The position numbers were made by a program, and so were the translations under genes. DNA of 64,000 nt. It comes from Wyeomyia smithii (Eukaryota > Arthropoda > Insecta > Diptera > Culicidae). Positions 25,790 to 38,600 of this stretch are shown here, one piece after another (position 1 is the first letter of the stretch; each line of letters begins with the position of its first letter). The stretch lies in contig NC_073695.1 in NCBI RefSeq assembly GCF_029784165.1, forward strand, positions 140,542,815 through 140,606,814. Direction: 5' to 3'. Below the pieces are notes generated by a model. It did no database searches. It was not told the DNA's origin and saw only the letters and a program-made list of their open reading frames with translations.

Positions 25790-26558
25790 TCGAATCATCG
25801 CAAAGTATTTTAGAATAAAAAAGTTCCCAGTTTGTTTTTCTAGGGTTCCTGTAAACTTCCGTTACTAAGTCCTCTGCGTTATATTCGAATATAATTTGCT
25901 TGTGGTCTGATGAAGAAATCTCATCAGATACATGCCAATCAGATTTTTTTTCCGTTAGTTTAGCACTTGATGAAGTAAGATCAAGTACTTCTTGTCGAAT
26001 CGTATTTACAAAAGTTGGATTATTACCTCGATTACATATATCAACATTGTTAGATAGTATATAGTCAAAAAGGCACTCACCTCTTTTGTTTGTGTCTGTA
26101 CTTCCCCATATTGTATGATGGGCGTTTGCGTCACATCCAACGATGAACTGTTTATTCAGCCTCTTGCAGTGCGCTATAAACTCCTGAACTTCCCTAGGAG
26201 AAGCTTCTTCTTGTTCCCCTGAAAAGTAGGCGGAGACCACCATTACTTGAGCTTTTCCTCGTGTCGTTGGCAGTTCCACTTGTACAGCAACTATATCCCG
26301 TCTAATGAATTCTGTAATTGGCGTAAAGTTAGTGCTACTACTTACCAAAAGCGCTGCCCTTGGTGCTAGCGCAGAATCATCATAAAGGAGCTTACCCGAA
26401 TTTGTTAAAAGTCCCAAGACTTTATTTTTGTTCACCCATGGCTCTTGCACAATAGCCACGTTGAAGTTTTCTTTGGTGAACCTGCGGCAAAGGATTCCAC
26501 TAGCCTTTTTTGCGTGATGCAGGTTCACTTGGAAAAACTTAATGTTCTTGTCGTTCAT
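25790..26558 (-). pseudogene. LOA-type ORF2 endonuclease, truncated
   Basis: An APE-type endonuclease reading FFQVNLHHAKKA, IVQEPWVN, VGCDANAHHTIWGS and SSSDHKQI, with the expected Asn, Glu, Asp and His. In R1/LOA/Jockey elements this domain nicks the target. The frame stays open for about 85 more codons into repeat R (to 25536), a chance fusion. No RT remains. The start at 26558 overlaps the end of ORF1 by 20 bases. Confidence 0.8.
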
Positions 26559-27724
26559 TTCGGACTAATTTTGTTCCTCGGGGCTTCTTTCGCTCCCCCT
26601 TTGCCCGATGGTTGTTCATGGGTGTTTTTGGGTGCTCGTGTTGTTCGCCCTCAGTCATTGTCCCTTGAACAGGCTGTTTCGGTTGGTTTTTACTACCACT
26701 CGGTTGTGAAGCCAAAACATCCGTTATTCCCATGAATTCGGACTTGACGCTTGTGAAGTTTCGTCCAGCCCTGATTTTTCGCGGATAAATTACTCCGAAC
26801 TTGTAGCTCAGCTTGTACTTCCAATTAGCGATTTTTTTCGCTGACGCTTCGTTCACTGATAGGATGAGCTGGACATGATTCTTGATGGGCTCGCGCTTAA
26901 GCACCCTCCAAGAATCAGTAGCAATATCGTTATGGCCCTCGATTAGAGCTAATATGGTTTCGTTATCGTTCATGCCCCTCTTGGGAAAAAAGACAGCCAA
27001 AATTTCTGGTCTAGGGATAGATTTACTATCAACAACCATCAGATCAGCCGTTTCCCATAGCTCGATTTTCGAAGCGATCCCTTTCAACCATTCTGCAGTT
27101 TCCCGTTTTGGCACTCGATTACCATAGACCCGGACTTAAAGCTGCAGTTAGTGAATTTGGGCTTGAACTTTTCCTTCCTTTGTTCAACGACATTGCCTAG
27201 GATGGACTCTTCGATTAGTTCCATCATAGTCGTCGAGAGCCCAGACGTGGGATAGTCCTTAGGCATTAGTCCGACCTTAAACTGGCTAAGGACCTCACCG
27301 TAGGTGATCACCTCCATCCGCCTATTTACTGACTCCTTCCGAGTGGTTGCAGGAATTTTGCATTCCTTCTTCCTTTTTGGACGAGGATTGCTTTTACTGC
27401 AATCGGAGGAGTCAATTTGCCTCGGTCTCTTAGCTGTTTGATTTGAGTTCATTGTTAAAGGGTTAATTGCGAGAAGACGAGCCTCCTCTCTGTCGTGCCC
27501 ATCTTCAAGCAACTTTTTGAACCGCTTTCTCTCCGAACCACACAGTCGCCTAGGAAATTTCCTGCCCTGAAGAGCCCCTTTGGCATGCGCCGACTTTTCA
27601 TGACTTTTTTTTCAGTCTCTGTGGTGGCTTTCATCTCTGAATCCCCCACACTTATACAACGCCGCAAATTTGCAGTGCTATTTTTCGTCAATGACATTAT
27701 TTTAAATCGCATAGACTCATCCAC
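26539..27724 (-). pseudogene. LOA-type ORF1, frameshifted
   Basis: Three frames follow each other: 27724 to 27455, 27512 to 27084 and 27114 to 26539. The last holds a segment (ADLMVVDSKSIPRPEILAVF, then TDSWRVLKRE and ANWKYKLSYKFG) resembling the DUF4780-type domain of mosquito LOA/Lian-like ORF1 proteins (recalled, not searched). The middle part is Lys/Arg-rich. It would be the RNA-binding protein of the element. Confidence 0.65.
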
Positions 27725-27931
27725 ATTACTATCACAACTCAGCTTTTATACACCTTCACGACATCTTAGAACAAGAAAATTTTGTTCGGAAAAATAGTTC
27801 AGAACTAATTATGCAAAACATTGGCATGAAAAAGAACAAATTAAAAACTATCTAAAATACACTTGAAATAATACTTAGCACGTACGAAAAACATTGTAAA
27901 ACATTGTAAGTCTACATTTGCTTGACGACAT

Positions 27932-27964
27932 AAATAAATAAATATTAAATAAATAAATAAATAT
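27932..27964. repeat. (AAAT)n microsatellite
   Basis: Short AAAT run just before the ~460-bp tandem repeat. Confidence 0.85.
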
Positions 27965-27968
27965 TGCG

Positions 27969-29100
27969 TGATAGAGGAATGGTTAATTCAGGAAAATGGT
28001 AGTAAATTCTAAAATAGAAAACTCTATTGAAAAAATGAAAATCCTATCTTCATTTGGTACAAAGTTATAAATATGGAACTTACTTAAAATTTAGGTTTTT
28101 GTACTTAACTTTTGCTAGTTGCATTTTGAATGTTCGGAGGAATTGTTGGGGCACACAAAAAACACATTTTTGCCAAAGACCATACATCTACAGGACTTTT
28201 CCTTACAAAGTTATTTCATATTTTAGCTTATTTTTTCGATAACTTCAAGAACGTATGGGTTAAAAAGGGACAAGTGGTTTTTTTTCTTCATGATCATGAT
28301 GTCAATACCTTTTCTATAAGTTAAGCTGAAGTACTATAAAAGCTTATTGGTTCCATCTGTCCCAATCCACCCATATTATCGTAGTAATTTTTTACATATT
28401 GAAAATACTAACTTTTTGTGTTAAGAGATAGAGGAATGGTTTATTTGGCAAAGTTTTAGAACGTGCAAAAATATGAAACTTTGCAGAACAAATAAAATTC
28501 CTATCTTTTTTTTCCGTCACTGTTGTGGCCAATCACCGACGCCCAGGGAGGCGACTCCACACCCAGGACCCTAACTCACGACCCGTTCATTAACGGACCG
28601 GCGCCAACGGCTTTACTTCCTCATGCGATGGAAGGCGTGATCCTAGAGATTTTTCGCCTCAGAAAATCTCCCGATGCCAGGATTGAATCTAGACCAGTTG
28701 GGTTGGTTGTGAGTGGATCACGCCACCTCACAACCATCGACACCTATGTCGGCGGTGGGATTCGAACCCAGGCGTCGAGCGTGATTGGCGGAGACGTTAC
28801 CAACCACACTAGGCCCCCGCTCAATTCCTATCTTTATTAGGTAGAGAGTTACCGAGTACTTTATTTAAAGGTTACTTTAATGTTAGATTTTGTGCTTCAC
28901 TTTTGTTAAATACATTTTACAAGAAAACGTTGTTCTAAAGTAGCATTTGAGCATACAAACACACGTTTTTGTTGAATACCACACATCTCCAGGACTTTTC
29001 TCTACGAAATTATAACATATTCAAGCTTATTCCTTCGATAATTTAAAGATCGTATGAATATCTCATTATAAACGCGAAAGAATAGTTTGATTGGGCCAAC
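27969..29100. repeat. ~460-bp direct repeat, two units and a partial third
   Basis: AGAGGAATGGTTAATTCAGG near 27973 and AGAGGAATGGTTTATTTGGC near 28431 begin two diverged units about 458 bp apart. Both share CTACAGGACTTTTCCT/CTCCAGGACTTTTCTC-type blocks. The second unit is split by the SINE at 28509-28822. No coding sense was seen. Confidence 0.6.
28509..28822 (-). mobile_element. tRNA-derived SINE with 13-bp target duplication
   Basis: On the minus strand the head reads AGTGTGGTTGGTAACG (box A) and GGGTTCGAATCCC (box B), and the tail ends in A8. It is flanked by AATTCCTATCTTT at 28496-28508 and 28823-28835. It is non-coding and would be moved by a LINE enzyme. Confidence 0.88.
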
Positions 29101-29231
29101 CAGAAAAGTAATGATAATTTATCAGAAATGTTATTTTTGGGGAATCGTAAGTAGAATATGAAGAATAAGTAAAAACCTAAATTAATCCACCTAGCGGTCA
29201 GACCCAGCCTTTCTCATTCGAACTTTTATTT

Positions 29232-30282
29232 GGTCGGCGTGCGACCAGACCGAGCCAAGCGCCATTTTCTTTAAAATTGAGTTATTAGCACCAGTGGATG
29301 TGCAAACTGATAATCTATGTTCCATTAAAGAATGAAATCATTTGAACAGTTCATAGGCGTTTTATAAGAAAAAATCTCTGTAGCACTTTGTAAAAAAAAC
29401 GAAATTACGTTCGACCAGAGTGAGCCGTAAACACAGACATGGCATCTACAGAAAGTGATTGTATGTAATTTAAAAGCAAACTTTGCGATTTATTTTAACC
29501 AGTTACTGATTTCTCCGCTTTGAACAGCTCATTAATACGACTGTCATCAGAATTAGATAAAAAAACAGCCAGGTGGTTTTCGTAGAGCCGAATTTCGTTT
29601 CAATGGGCACATCACTTTTTTTCAAGATCTTGTTGAGCCAGACCGAACCAAGTGCATTTTATTTTAATTTGATATTTTTCGAATTAAAATTATTTTTTTC
29701 TTGTAACAAACCCTGGGACTGGGATAACATACGTTAAATCAATAAAATTAGACGATACCCGCTTTAAAATATCAGAGCATTTCATATTGATACTATCTTA
29801 ACACTTAGCACTTGGTGAGCTTTGGCACCAGGAAATAGAGCAACAGACATAAAGCTTTGCTTGTCTATCAGCTGTATAATTTTTGAAACAAATTGGACTT
29901 TGAGATAAACAGCGTTGATATCTATGTATTACGTTTGACTAGTGAGAAAAATTAGCTTGTTTAATAGTCAAGTTGATATGTTGTAGTAAATACGTTTGAC
30001 CAGACCGAACTGAAGCCCATTTTTTAAAATTTTTGTTCGACCAGAGTGAACTGGTCGAACAAGTGCATAAGTGTCAAAAATAAAAACCAAATATTTTAAC
30101 AACTATTACTGTTTTTCTTGTATTTATGATAACAGGACATTTATTAAGCCCTATTTATTACGTGTTAGCATTGAATTAATGATAAGTTTAAACACGATTG
30201 ATTTATGGGTGGTCAAACTACAAATGCTAATTACTCAAAACAATGTGTTTGGCGCTTGGCTCGGTCTGGTCGCACGCCGACC
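29232..30282. mobile_element. 1051-bp non-autonomous element with GC-rich TIRs
   Basis: The TIRs are about 32 bp, starting GGTCGGCGTGCGACCAGACC. ATTT flanks both ends (29228-29231 and 30283-30286), and removing one copy restores the uninterrupted repeat R. Several internal copies of a GACCAGAC/GAGTGAGCC-like phrase recur near both ends, as subterminal binding sites often do. No gene was found. Confidence 0.82.
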
Positions 30283-32031
30283 ATTTGTAAAAATAGATTT
30301 ACGTGAACGCTTCGATTTAATAAATGTATATTCACTCTTTAGGTTCTAAAATATTGATGTTGTAATCTATACATATAAAAATGTAGTCCGGTCTGTCTGT
30401 CTGTTTGATCCATATAGGCTCGAAAACTACCGAACCGATCGACGTGAAAATTTGTATGTAGGGGTTTTTGGTCTCGATAAAGGTTCCTATGATAGTTTGA
30501 GACCCCTCCCTCTTCTGGAAAGGAGGGGTCCAATACAAATGAAACATACATTTCTGCACAACTCAAGAACAAACCAAGCAAATGAAACCGAATTTGGCAT
30601 GTGGATGTTTTAAAGGGTAATAAATATGTCCAAACTGGTTCGACGCCCCTGCCTCTTTCTTCCAGAAGACATGTTTCTGCACAAACTTCTGCACATCTCG
30701 CGAACTAATCAACCTTATTTGGCAGGTGAATGTTTTTAGTGGTAACAAATATGTTCGGGCAACATTTTGGATTGTACGATGGCAACTTCCGGTTTCTGGA
30801 AAACAGCCAAAAATGGACGATTTCCACCCAATATAATAATATTCGTATATAGAAAGATACACAGGAGCTAAATTCTACCACAGATACCATTTTGAATTCT
30901 AAGATGGCGACTTCCGGTCATGGAAAAACAGCAGCAAACGACCAAATACCACTCAATATTGGTAATTTCGGAATCGTAATGATACACTGGAGCCACAAAT
31001 CGACTTCAGACACCACCACATTTAAATTATGTTGAGGACACATATATAAATCAAAGCAGGTATAGTTTTAAAGCCTTTGAATTTCTTTTCTTTCCATAAC
31101 TTTTGAGCCACATATCAAATTGTAATGAAGTTTGTTATTTGTAAGTTTGAGAGATGACTCGTTCGTATGACACTAGTTATGGTCAAATGAGTCATGTAAT
31201 CTTTAAAATATTAGACTTTCGTTGTTTTATCAACAATTTAATACATAACGGTGGCTTAAGTTCAATTATAATCAAATGAAATGGAAACGTATAGGGCAGC
31301 CACACTATGAAACCACGTGTTCAATCATAATTCATCAGTTAACTCTTAACTAGCCCGCTCATCGGATAATAATATTGTTCAAATCGGTTGTGTAGTTTCT
31401 GAGATAGTGAAGTTTCGTGATTTTCACAATTTGGTACTTTACAGACGAAGTTACAGTTCGATTACAGTAAAATTCAATAGGGTGTTACGAGGCAGCTAGA
31501 CTTATTAGTTGACACTAATTTTGTGGAAATCGGGTCAGCCATCTCTGAGAAAAGCGAGTGAGTTCAAGTAGTCTTCAGAATATGTTCCTTTTCATAGCTG
31601 GATTTCACATTTTTAAACATAACAGGCAAAGTAATAGTCTGATTGCAAAACAAATCAATAGGGTCTCATGAGGCAACTAGACCTTCTATTTGACACTGAT
31701 TTTATGAAAATCGGCTCGGCCATCTCTGAGAAACATGAGTGAGATTAAGTGGTCTTCGAAACAAGTTTCTTGTCATTACTTTTGAACCACAAGTTCAATC
31801 TTTATGAAATTCGAAAGTTCATTGGAAATCAATTTTGTTTAAATCGGTTATGTAGTTTTCGAGATAATGATGTTTCATGATTTTTTCATTTTGATGCATA
31901 ACCTCCTAACTAAAAATCCGTTTACAATGAAATTTAATGGGGTCTCATGGGACAACGAGACCTTTCATCTGCAATTAATTTAATGAAAATCAGCCCAGCC
32001 ATCTCTGAGAAACGTGAATTAGAATGAAAAT

Positions 32032-32035
<4 letters not shown>

Positions 32036-32096
<61 letters not shown>

Positions 32097-32113
32097 TACA
32101 CACACATACATAC
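32036..32113. repeat. (CA)n microsatellite
   Basis: CA repeats grading into CATACA. This is a regular internal part of repeat R (compare 51066-51133). Confidence 0.92.
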
Positions 32114-32452
32114 AGAAAATGCTCAGCTCGTCGAGCTGAGTTGAGTGATATATGCCATTCGGCCTTTTGAAGCGCTTTTAAACTTTCGGTTTTGCAAGTG
32201 ATTGCTATACCTTTCTAGGAGAAAGGCAAAAAGTGAGCAATATTTTCACATAATTAAAAATAATAACCACTACGCCAAAGTAACAATCTTTTGTTCCGAT
32301 TCAAAAAACAAGATACAAGCGAAACTGTTTTCAAGTGAGAGGCATCAATCATTCGTGACGTAAATAAAACATACATTAAAGTTAGTTGTGTGAAGTATCC
32401 ATGTCATAAAAAATATCTGCTGAAGATAACCAAACCTGAAAATGAATATGGG

Positions 32453-33230
32453 TCATTCCATACGAAGTGACCACGGAAAAGAATAAACTTGGACACGACC
32501 ATCACGGATTTGGCTCAAAGCTGGGGGAATTATTCATCTAGGTTCACTATGAAAAAATCCCAATTTTGGTGTCGATTGGAATACCCCCCGCTCTGTGGGA
32601 CCACCCTCTTTGTGACAAAGTCAGGCAATTTTTGTTCAAAATTCCGTTTTTCTTTTTCTTACAATTCATAGATGTAGGACGTCCGCAAAATATTTTTCGG
32701 GTGTCTTACGGCTATAAACTATAAAATAAATTAATTACGAAAATTGCAACTATTTCCGTAAAAATGTTATATCTCGAGATTGGCTCATATTTCCTCGGGA
32801 TGATAGCTGTTTCTACGTGAAATTTTCCAAGGAACACGATGAAATTATCAAAATTAAAATGAAAATGGCTGCATTTGCCAAAAAATGTAAATTTAGTTTT
32901 CAAATACAAAAATAATCTATCTGGCAACACTTCCGGTCAAAAATTATATATTTTTTGAATTCCTTGGTTTATTTTCTTTGAAAATCATCTATCAGTATTT
33001 TGCGGACGTCCTACATCTATGAATTGTAAGAAAAAGAAAAACGGAATTTCGAACAAAAATTGCCCGACTTTGTCACAAAGAGGGGGTCCCACAGAGCGGG
33101 AGGTATTCCAATCGACACCAAAATTGGAATTTTTTCATAGTGAACCTAGATGAATAATTCTCCCAGCTTTGAACCAAATCCGTGATGGTTGTGTCCAAGT
33201 GGCATGTACACTTCGTATGGAATGACCCAT
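32453..33230. mobile_element. MITE with ~240-bp TIRs
   Basis: 32453-32697 and 32994-33229 are inverted repeats with tips GGGTCATTCCATACGAAGTG. The central ~300 bp is AT-rich and non-coding. ATAT lies left of it and, after the LINE inserted at its right tip, also at 39061-39064, suggesting a short AT-rich target. Confidence 0.8.
33217..33230. other. Target-site duplication of LINE copy 2 (left)
   Basis: ATGGAATGACCCAT, repeated exactly at 39049-39062. It lies within the MITE tip and so dates the LINE as younger than the MITE. Confidence 0.9.
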
Positions 33231-33603
33231 TTTAGTTTTTAAATAGTTTATTTGACACGGCACGATACAATTTATGTTTAACTGAGCCAAGTACTTTTTT
33301 TTTAAATTCTAAATTAGCAGGGAAAAGAGGGAGGCCTTTTCTTTATTCTCGCGGCCGACTACGAGCTAGTGGGGATTTAAGGTGAGAGGAGGGGAGTTAC
33401 AGTTTTGATTTTAACTATATTGAGTTATACGATTTAATTATTTGTACATGGCTAAGCAGTGATGTTCTATTTGAGCAGTTTGGACTGAGGTGTCTGCGTG
33501 AACATAAAGATGCCGAGTCTTCGTTTGAGTGTCTCCAGCTTAGTGTATCATCTTCTTTCAGCGTGTAGCGGGAATGGTAAATTAACAAATAGATAGAAGA
33601 GTT

Positions 33604-36600
33604 TCATATTTTAATACCAGCGTGTTTTATGAACACGTATAGCTGTATCATGTACTGGAGATCACCGCTTCCCAGAATGTCTCTAACGGGTACGTTCGGT
33701 TGTTTTCCTCGGGCCCGAAGGGAATCTATAAGCTCAGACCTAACACCACAGTATTCGGTACACGACCAAACAACATGCTCGATGTCATGGTAGCCATCGC
33801 CACAAACGCAGTGATTACTGTCTACAAGCCCTATACGAAAGAGATGCGTGTTTAACGTATAGTGATTGGACATAAGTCTGGACATCACGCGAATGAAGTC
33901 CCGACCTACATCCAACCCCTTGAACCATGCTTTCGTCGATACCTTAGGAAAAATGGAATATAGCCACCGTCCCAGTTCATCTGAGTTCCATGATGATTGC
34001 CAACTGTTGAGTGTTCTCTGACGCAAAATGCTATAAAATTCATCATAAGCAATTGGTCTTTCATAAATATCGCCGTCAATAGCACCCACCTTAGCTAAAG
34101 TGTCAGCCATTTCGTTACCCGGAATCGAGCAATGAGAAGGGACCCACGCTAAGGTAACCCGGTAATTTTTATCTGTTAAAGCACTTAAAAACCGCCGTAT
34201 TTTCCCCAGGAAATACGGGGTGTGCTCCACAGGCTTCATTGATCAAAGAGCCTCAATGGCACTGAGACTATCTGTGAAGATGAAGTAGTGGTCTATGGGT
34301 AGGGTTTCGATGATTCCAAGAGAGTACTGAATAGCAGCAAGTTCTGCGACGTACACGGAAGCAGGAGCATCGAGTTTGTAAGAGGCGGTAAAATTTTTGT
34401 GGAAAACACCGAAGCCAGTGGACTCATCTAGATTAGATCCGTCAGTGAAAAACCTTTTATCATAACTAACATGTTTAAACTTATTGGAAAAAATCTTAGG
34501 GATCTCTTGGGGTAGCAATTGATCCGGGATACCAGAAATGTCTTGTTTCATGGTGGTGTCGAAGAATATAGCATTATTAGAAGTAGCTAAAAGTGCGACA
34601 TTGGAGGAATCGTATGAAGAAGGAATAATATCTTGAGCCATATAGTCAAAATATAAAGTCATAAATCTGGATTGAGATTGAAGGTCGACCAACCTCTCGA
34701 AATTTTTAATTACTAATGGGTTCATAACTGTGCATCGAATTAGCAACCGGTAAGAGAGATTCCAAAAACGATGTTTCAACGGAAGAATAACCGCTAACAC
34801 TTCAAGACTCATCGTATGGGTTGACTGCATGCAACCCAAGGCAATACGCAAACAACGATATTGTATTCTCTCTAATTTTATAATGTGCGTGTTTGCGGCG
34901 GAGCGAAAGCAGAAACAGCCGTACTCAAGAACTGACAGTATTGTTGTTTGGTATAACCTTAGAAGGTCTCCTGGGTGAGCACCCCACCAAGTTCTGGTAA
35001 TCGTACGAAGAAAATTAATCCTCTGTTGGCATTTTTGTGTCAGATACCTAATATGACAAGCCCAGGTGCATTTGGAGTCGGACCAGACCCCGAGATATTT
35101 AGCGACTAAAACCTGAGAGATCGTTTTACCCGTTAGTAGGAGCTGCAGCTGAGCTGGGTTATGCTTCCTAGAAAAAACGACCAACTCAGTTTTCTCCGGA
35201 GAGAATTCAATACCCAGCTTAAGAGCCCATTCAGACAAATTGTCTAAGGTATCTTGCAATGGTCCTTGCAGATCGCAAGTTGCCCTAGCGTGCATGAATT
35301 TGCAAGACATTCATCGATGTCATTGACGTAAAAATTATATAAGAGAGGACTTAAACATGAGCCCTGGGGAAGGCCCATGTAACTAATTCGGGAAGTTGTC
35401 GAATCGCCATGTGAGAAATACATATGCTTTTCTGACAACAAATTGAGCAAAAAGTTATTCAAATTTGGTGAAAGTCCCTGCGAATGAAGTTTCGCGCTTA
35501 AAACTTCTACAGAGACAGAGTCAAGTAGATTCTTCAACAGGTTGAATTTTATTCTATCTAACCCTGGAGCCTTATTGTTGCACGACAGGAGAGCCATTGA
35601 AAATTCCAACATCGAAAATGGAGGCTCTTCCGTAGTTACTAATAACGCGTCGCGAAAGGTTTTCTGTTCCGGTACAGAGTCTGGACAGACCTTTTTGGCA
35701 AAATCGAGTATCCAGCGATCTGAATACTCCTCGCTTTCATTCGAAACGTCACGGTTCCGCATGCGCCTGGTGGTATCCCAAAGAGTGCTCATCGCTGTTT
35801 CCCTCGACAACGCGTTTACGAACCGCCACCAGTACCCGCGTTTTTTCGCCTTTACTGAGCTCTTCATCTGCCTGCCCAGTGCCTCGTACTTTCGAAGCAG
35901 GTTGACAGTGCCGTTCTCCCGGTAGTCCTTATACGCCGCGGACCTTCGCGCGTACAGCTCAGAGCACTCTTTGTCCCACCATTTGTTGGGAGGGCGCTGT
36001 CTAATCGTTACCCCGGGTATCGGTTTCGTCTGAGCTTGAGTCGCGGCGTCGATTATCAAGCCAGCTAAGAACGCGTATTCTTCCTCCGGAGGAAGTTCCT
36101 CGTGAGTCTCAATAGATTGCGCTATAATAGACTCATAACACTTCCAATCAATATTACGTGTAAGGTCGTAGAAAATATTGATTGGGTTCGGGGGAGTTGA
36201 ACCATTAGCAATTGATATAACGATTGGAAGATGATCAGTACCGTGGGGATCGTTGATTACTTTCCACCGGCAATCTAACGCTAGTGATGTCGAGCAAAGG
36301 GATAGGTCAAGCACGCTTTCACGTGCTGGAGGATTAGGTACACGTGTCGCTTCCCCAGTATTCAAAACTGTCATATTGAAGTCGTCGATCAAGTTACAGA
36401 TTAAAGAAGATCGGTTGTCGTCGTACAGCGACCCCCATAGCGAACAGTGAGAATTAAAATCTCCCAATATCAAAAAAGGCGCGGGAAGCAACTCTGCTAT
36501 ATCAGTGAGATGCCTCTGTTCAATCCGCGCGGATGGAGGCATATATAACGAAACAAGGCATAGGTCTTTTCCATTCATATTCGTTTGAATGGCAACGACT

Positions 36601-36884
36601 TCAATATTCGAGATCGAGGGGAGGTCGAATCGGAAGAAGGAATAGCACTTTTTAATCCCTAAAAGTACCCCTCCACCGTGTGAGTCTCGATCTCGACGAA
36701 TGATGTTAAAATCGTGGAAATTGAGTTGATCGTTTGAATTGAGAAAGGTTTCACAGAGCGCAAATGCGTCACAATTGTATGTATTTATTAAATGAGAAAA
36801 TAGATCGAATTTGGGGATGATACTTCTGCAATTCCACTGTAATACAGTGAAAAAATTCCTAACCTCTTTCGCCGTATTAGTCAT
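33604..36884 (-). pseudogene. LINE copy 2 ORF2 (APE, RT with deletions, RNase H)
   Basis: The endonuclease is complete in motifs (VLQWNCRSI, CETFLN, GDFNSH, TDHLP). In the RT, NLLKNLLDS runs straight into VSVEVLS. Compared with copies 1 and 3 this removes over 100 residues, including the FLDIKGAFD catalytic Asp. Near 35300 the CTLGQLA frame breaks where the ADD catalytic motif is expected. RNase H keeps ELAAIQ, FTDSLSA and GNEMADTLAK but has a TGA at 34243-34245. The enzyme is therefore dead at both RT catalytic sites, while the endonuclease frame could still be translated. Confidence 0.88.
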
Positions 36885-37034
36885 CGAAAGATATGATAGC
36901 TGAAATGAGGGGCCAAGTTGCTGCTAGTTGCATCAAAAAGGTTTTCACTGTAGGAAGAAGGGCAAGAAGAATATTTTGTAGGGGATCTGGTATGTTGAAT
37001 GTTTTAAATATCCAGTCCACAATATCAGAAAATT

Positions 37035-38255
37035 TTATGAACCCTGTTTTTTTTTATCTTCTGATCGAGAAATGGGTGCACGAGGGGTTTTTGGTGCCCC
37101 AGGAAGCGGTGGGTACTCCTGGTTTGATTTAAAATTAAAACCGGGAGGTACTTGCTTCGGTTTTTCTTCACCGCTTCCTTTTTGTGTTGGCTTATTGGTC
37201 ATTCCGCTAGGGGTTATCTTGCGACCTTTGCGAGAAAGATTAGGAGAGTTGATCATTCTCCTCTTCCTAGATCCTTCTGGCAAAGCATAAGAACACCCTT
37301 CGACGGGATCGTCAGATGTACCCTCATCGGTTGGCAAAAAGGAAAAGATGTTTCCTGTCGAGGGTGGCTCAGCACACTTCAGCATTTCTGCAAAAGAACG
37401 CTTTGATCGTTACTTGAGGGAACGCTTTATTTTTTCCTCGCGCTGTTTGTACGCGGGACACGCCGAAAGGTCATGCCGAGTTCCCTCGCAGTAAAGACAC
37501 TTTTCAGTATCCTCACTGCAAGCGGTCTCAGCATGATTGCCTCCGCACTTGCTGCAGCGTGCCTTGTTGCAGCAGTAGGTGGCTGTATGACCTAACTGCT
37601 TGCAGTTTTGGCAATGCATGACCCGCGGTACGAACAGGCGTACAGGCAGACGAACCCTGTCCAAAGAGATGTAGTTCGGCAGTGCGGATCCGGCGAATGT
37701 TACACTGAAGGAATCCGAAGGGAAGAATTTCTTCTTCCCTTCTTCGATGGATACTGAATGCAATTGCTTGACATCCAGTATCTTTACATCTTGAATCAGG
37801 GGGTTCTTGAAGCAGCCAACCCCGTGACGCAAAATGTCATCGACCGTGAGGCTTCCTTCGGTAACCACACCGTCGATCTCCACGTCCTTGGCAGGGATGT
37901 ACACGCGGTACTCTCTCGTGAAGAGCTCGTAGCTAGCAATTGCGTTTGCTTGCTTCAAGCTACTCACAACAACTCGCAGTTTGTTCGGTCTAACCTTTGT
38001 AATTTCGGTTACGTCCGAAAACTGTTTTGCCAGGTCCTTGCCGATTTGAATTATATTTAGAGGCTTCTTTATGGGCCTGAAGTAAACTACGAACGGACCT
38101 TTCGAAGCATCTGGGTAAGCTTTCACCCGTGTTGCCGGTACCCTTGGTACGGGGCTAGGTAGCGGGGAAGGTAGAGGGGAATTGATGGGGGAGATCTCAA
38201 TCTCTTCCCCAGTTGTTTCCACATCCAGGAATAGTTGCACCTGCATGTCGTCCAT
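37035..38255 (-). pseudogene. LINE copy 2 ORF1 (gag-like, zinc knuckles)
   Basis: Starts at 38255. It has KPLNIIQIGKDLAK and KVRPNKLRVVV blocks, then three CCHC-like knuckles (CQNCKQLGHTATYC, CSKCGGNHAETAC, CLYCEGTRHDLSAC). One TAA at 37410-37412 interrupts it; the same frame continues to 37035. It is an RNA-binding chaperone-like protein in this group (family knowledge). Confidence 0.88.
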
Positions 38256-38390
38256 TTTGCGGGAGCGTTACGCTCTACCGCACACAAACGATAAATATTC
38301 GAATGTGGAGGGGGGGGGGTCAAGTAGTTGCTATTAAATTTTAAAAACAATTTCTCAAACTACAATGGATCAAAATAAAAAAAAAGGCAG

Positions 38391-38600
<210 letters not shown>

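Larger units (their letters stand above)
25776..27790 (-). mobile_element. LOA/Lian-type LINE, 5' part only
   Basis: Contains ORF1 and the endonuclease part of ORF2 on the minus strand. The rest of ORF2 is cut off where repeat R begins. Both coding parts are decayed or truncated. Confidence 0.7.
29171..32232 (+). repeat. Composite repeat R, most complete copy
   Basis: Starts AACCTAAATTAATCCACCTA and ends TTGCTATACCTTTCTAGGAG then AAAGGC. Without the 1051-bp insertion at 29232-30282 it is about 2 kb. Order of parts: start block, GTCCGGTCTGTCTG block, about two ~125-bp units (30780-31010), a part with recurring GCCATCTCTGAGAAA phrases, a (CA)n tract, an AGCTCGTCGAGCT palindrome and an end hairpin. 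There is no gene and no class was recognised. Confidence 0.7.

Noticed and set aside
29232..30282. 92-codon frame near the right end of the GC-rich TIR element
   Set aside because: No domain; it crosses the TIR into repeat R, so it is chance.
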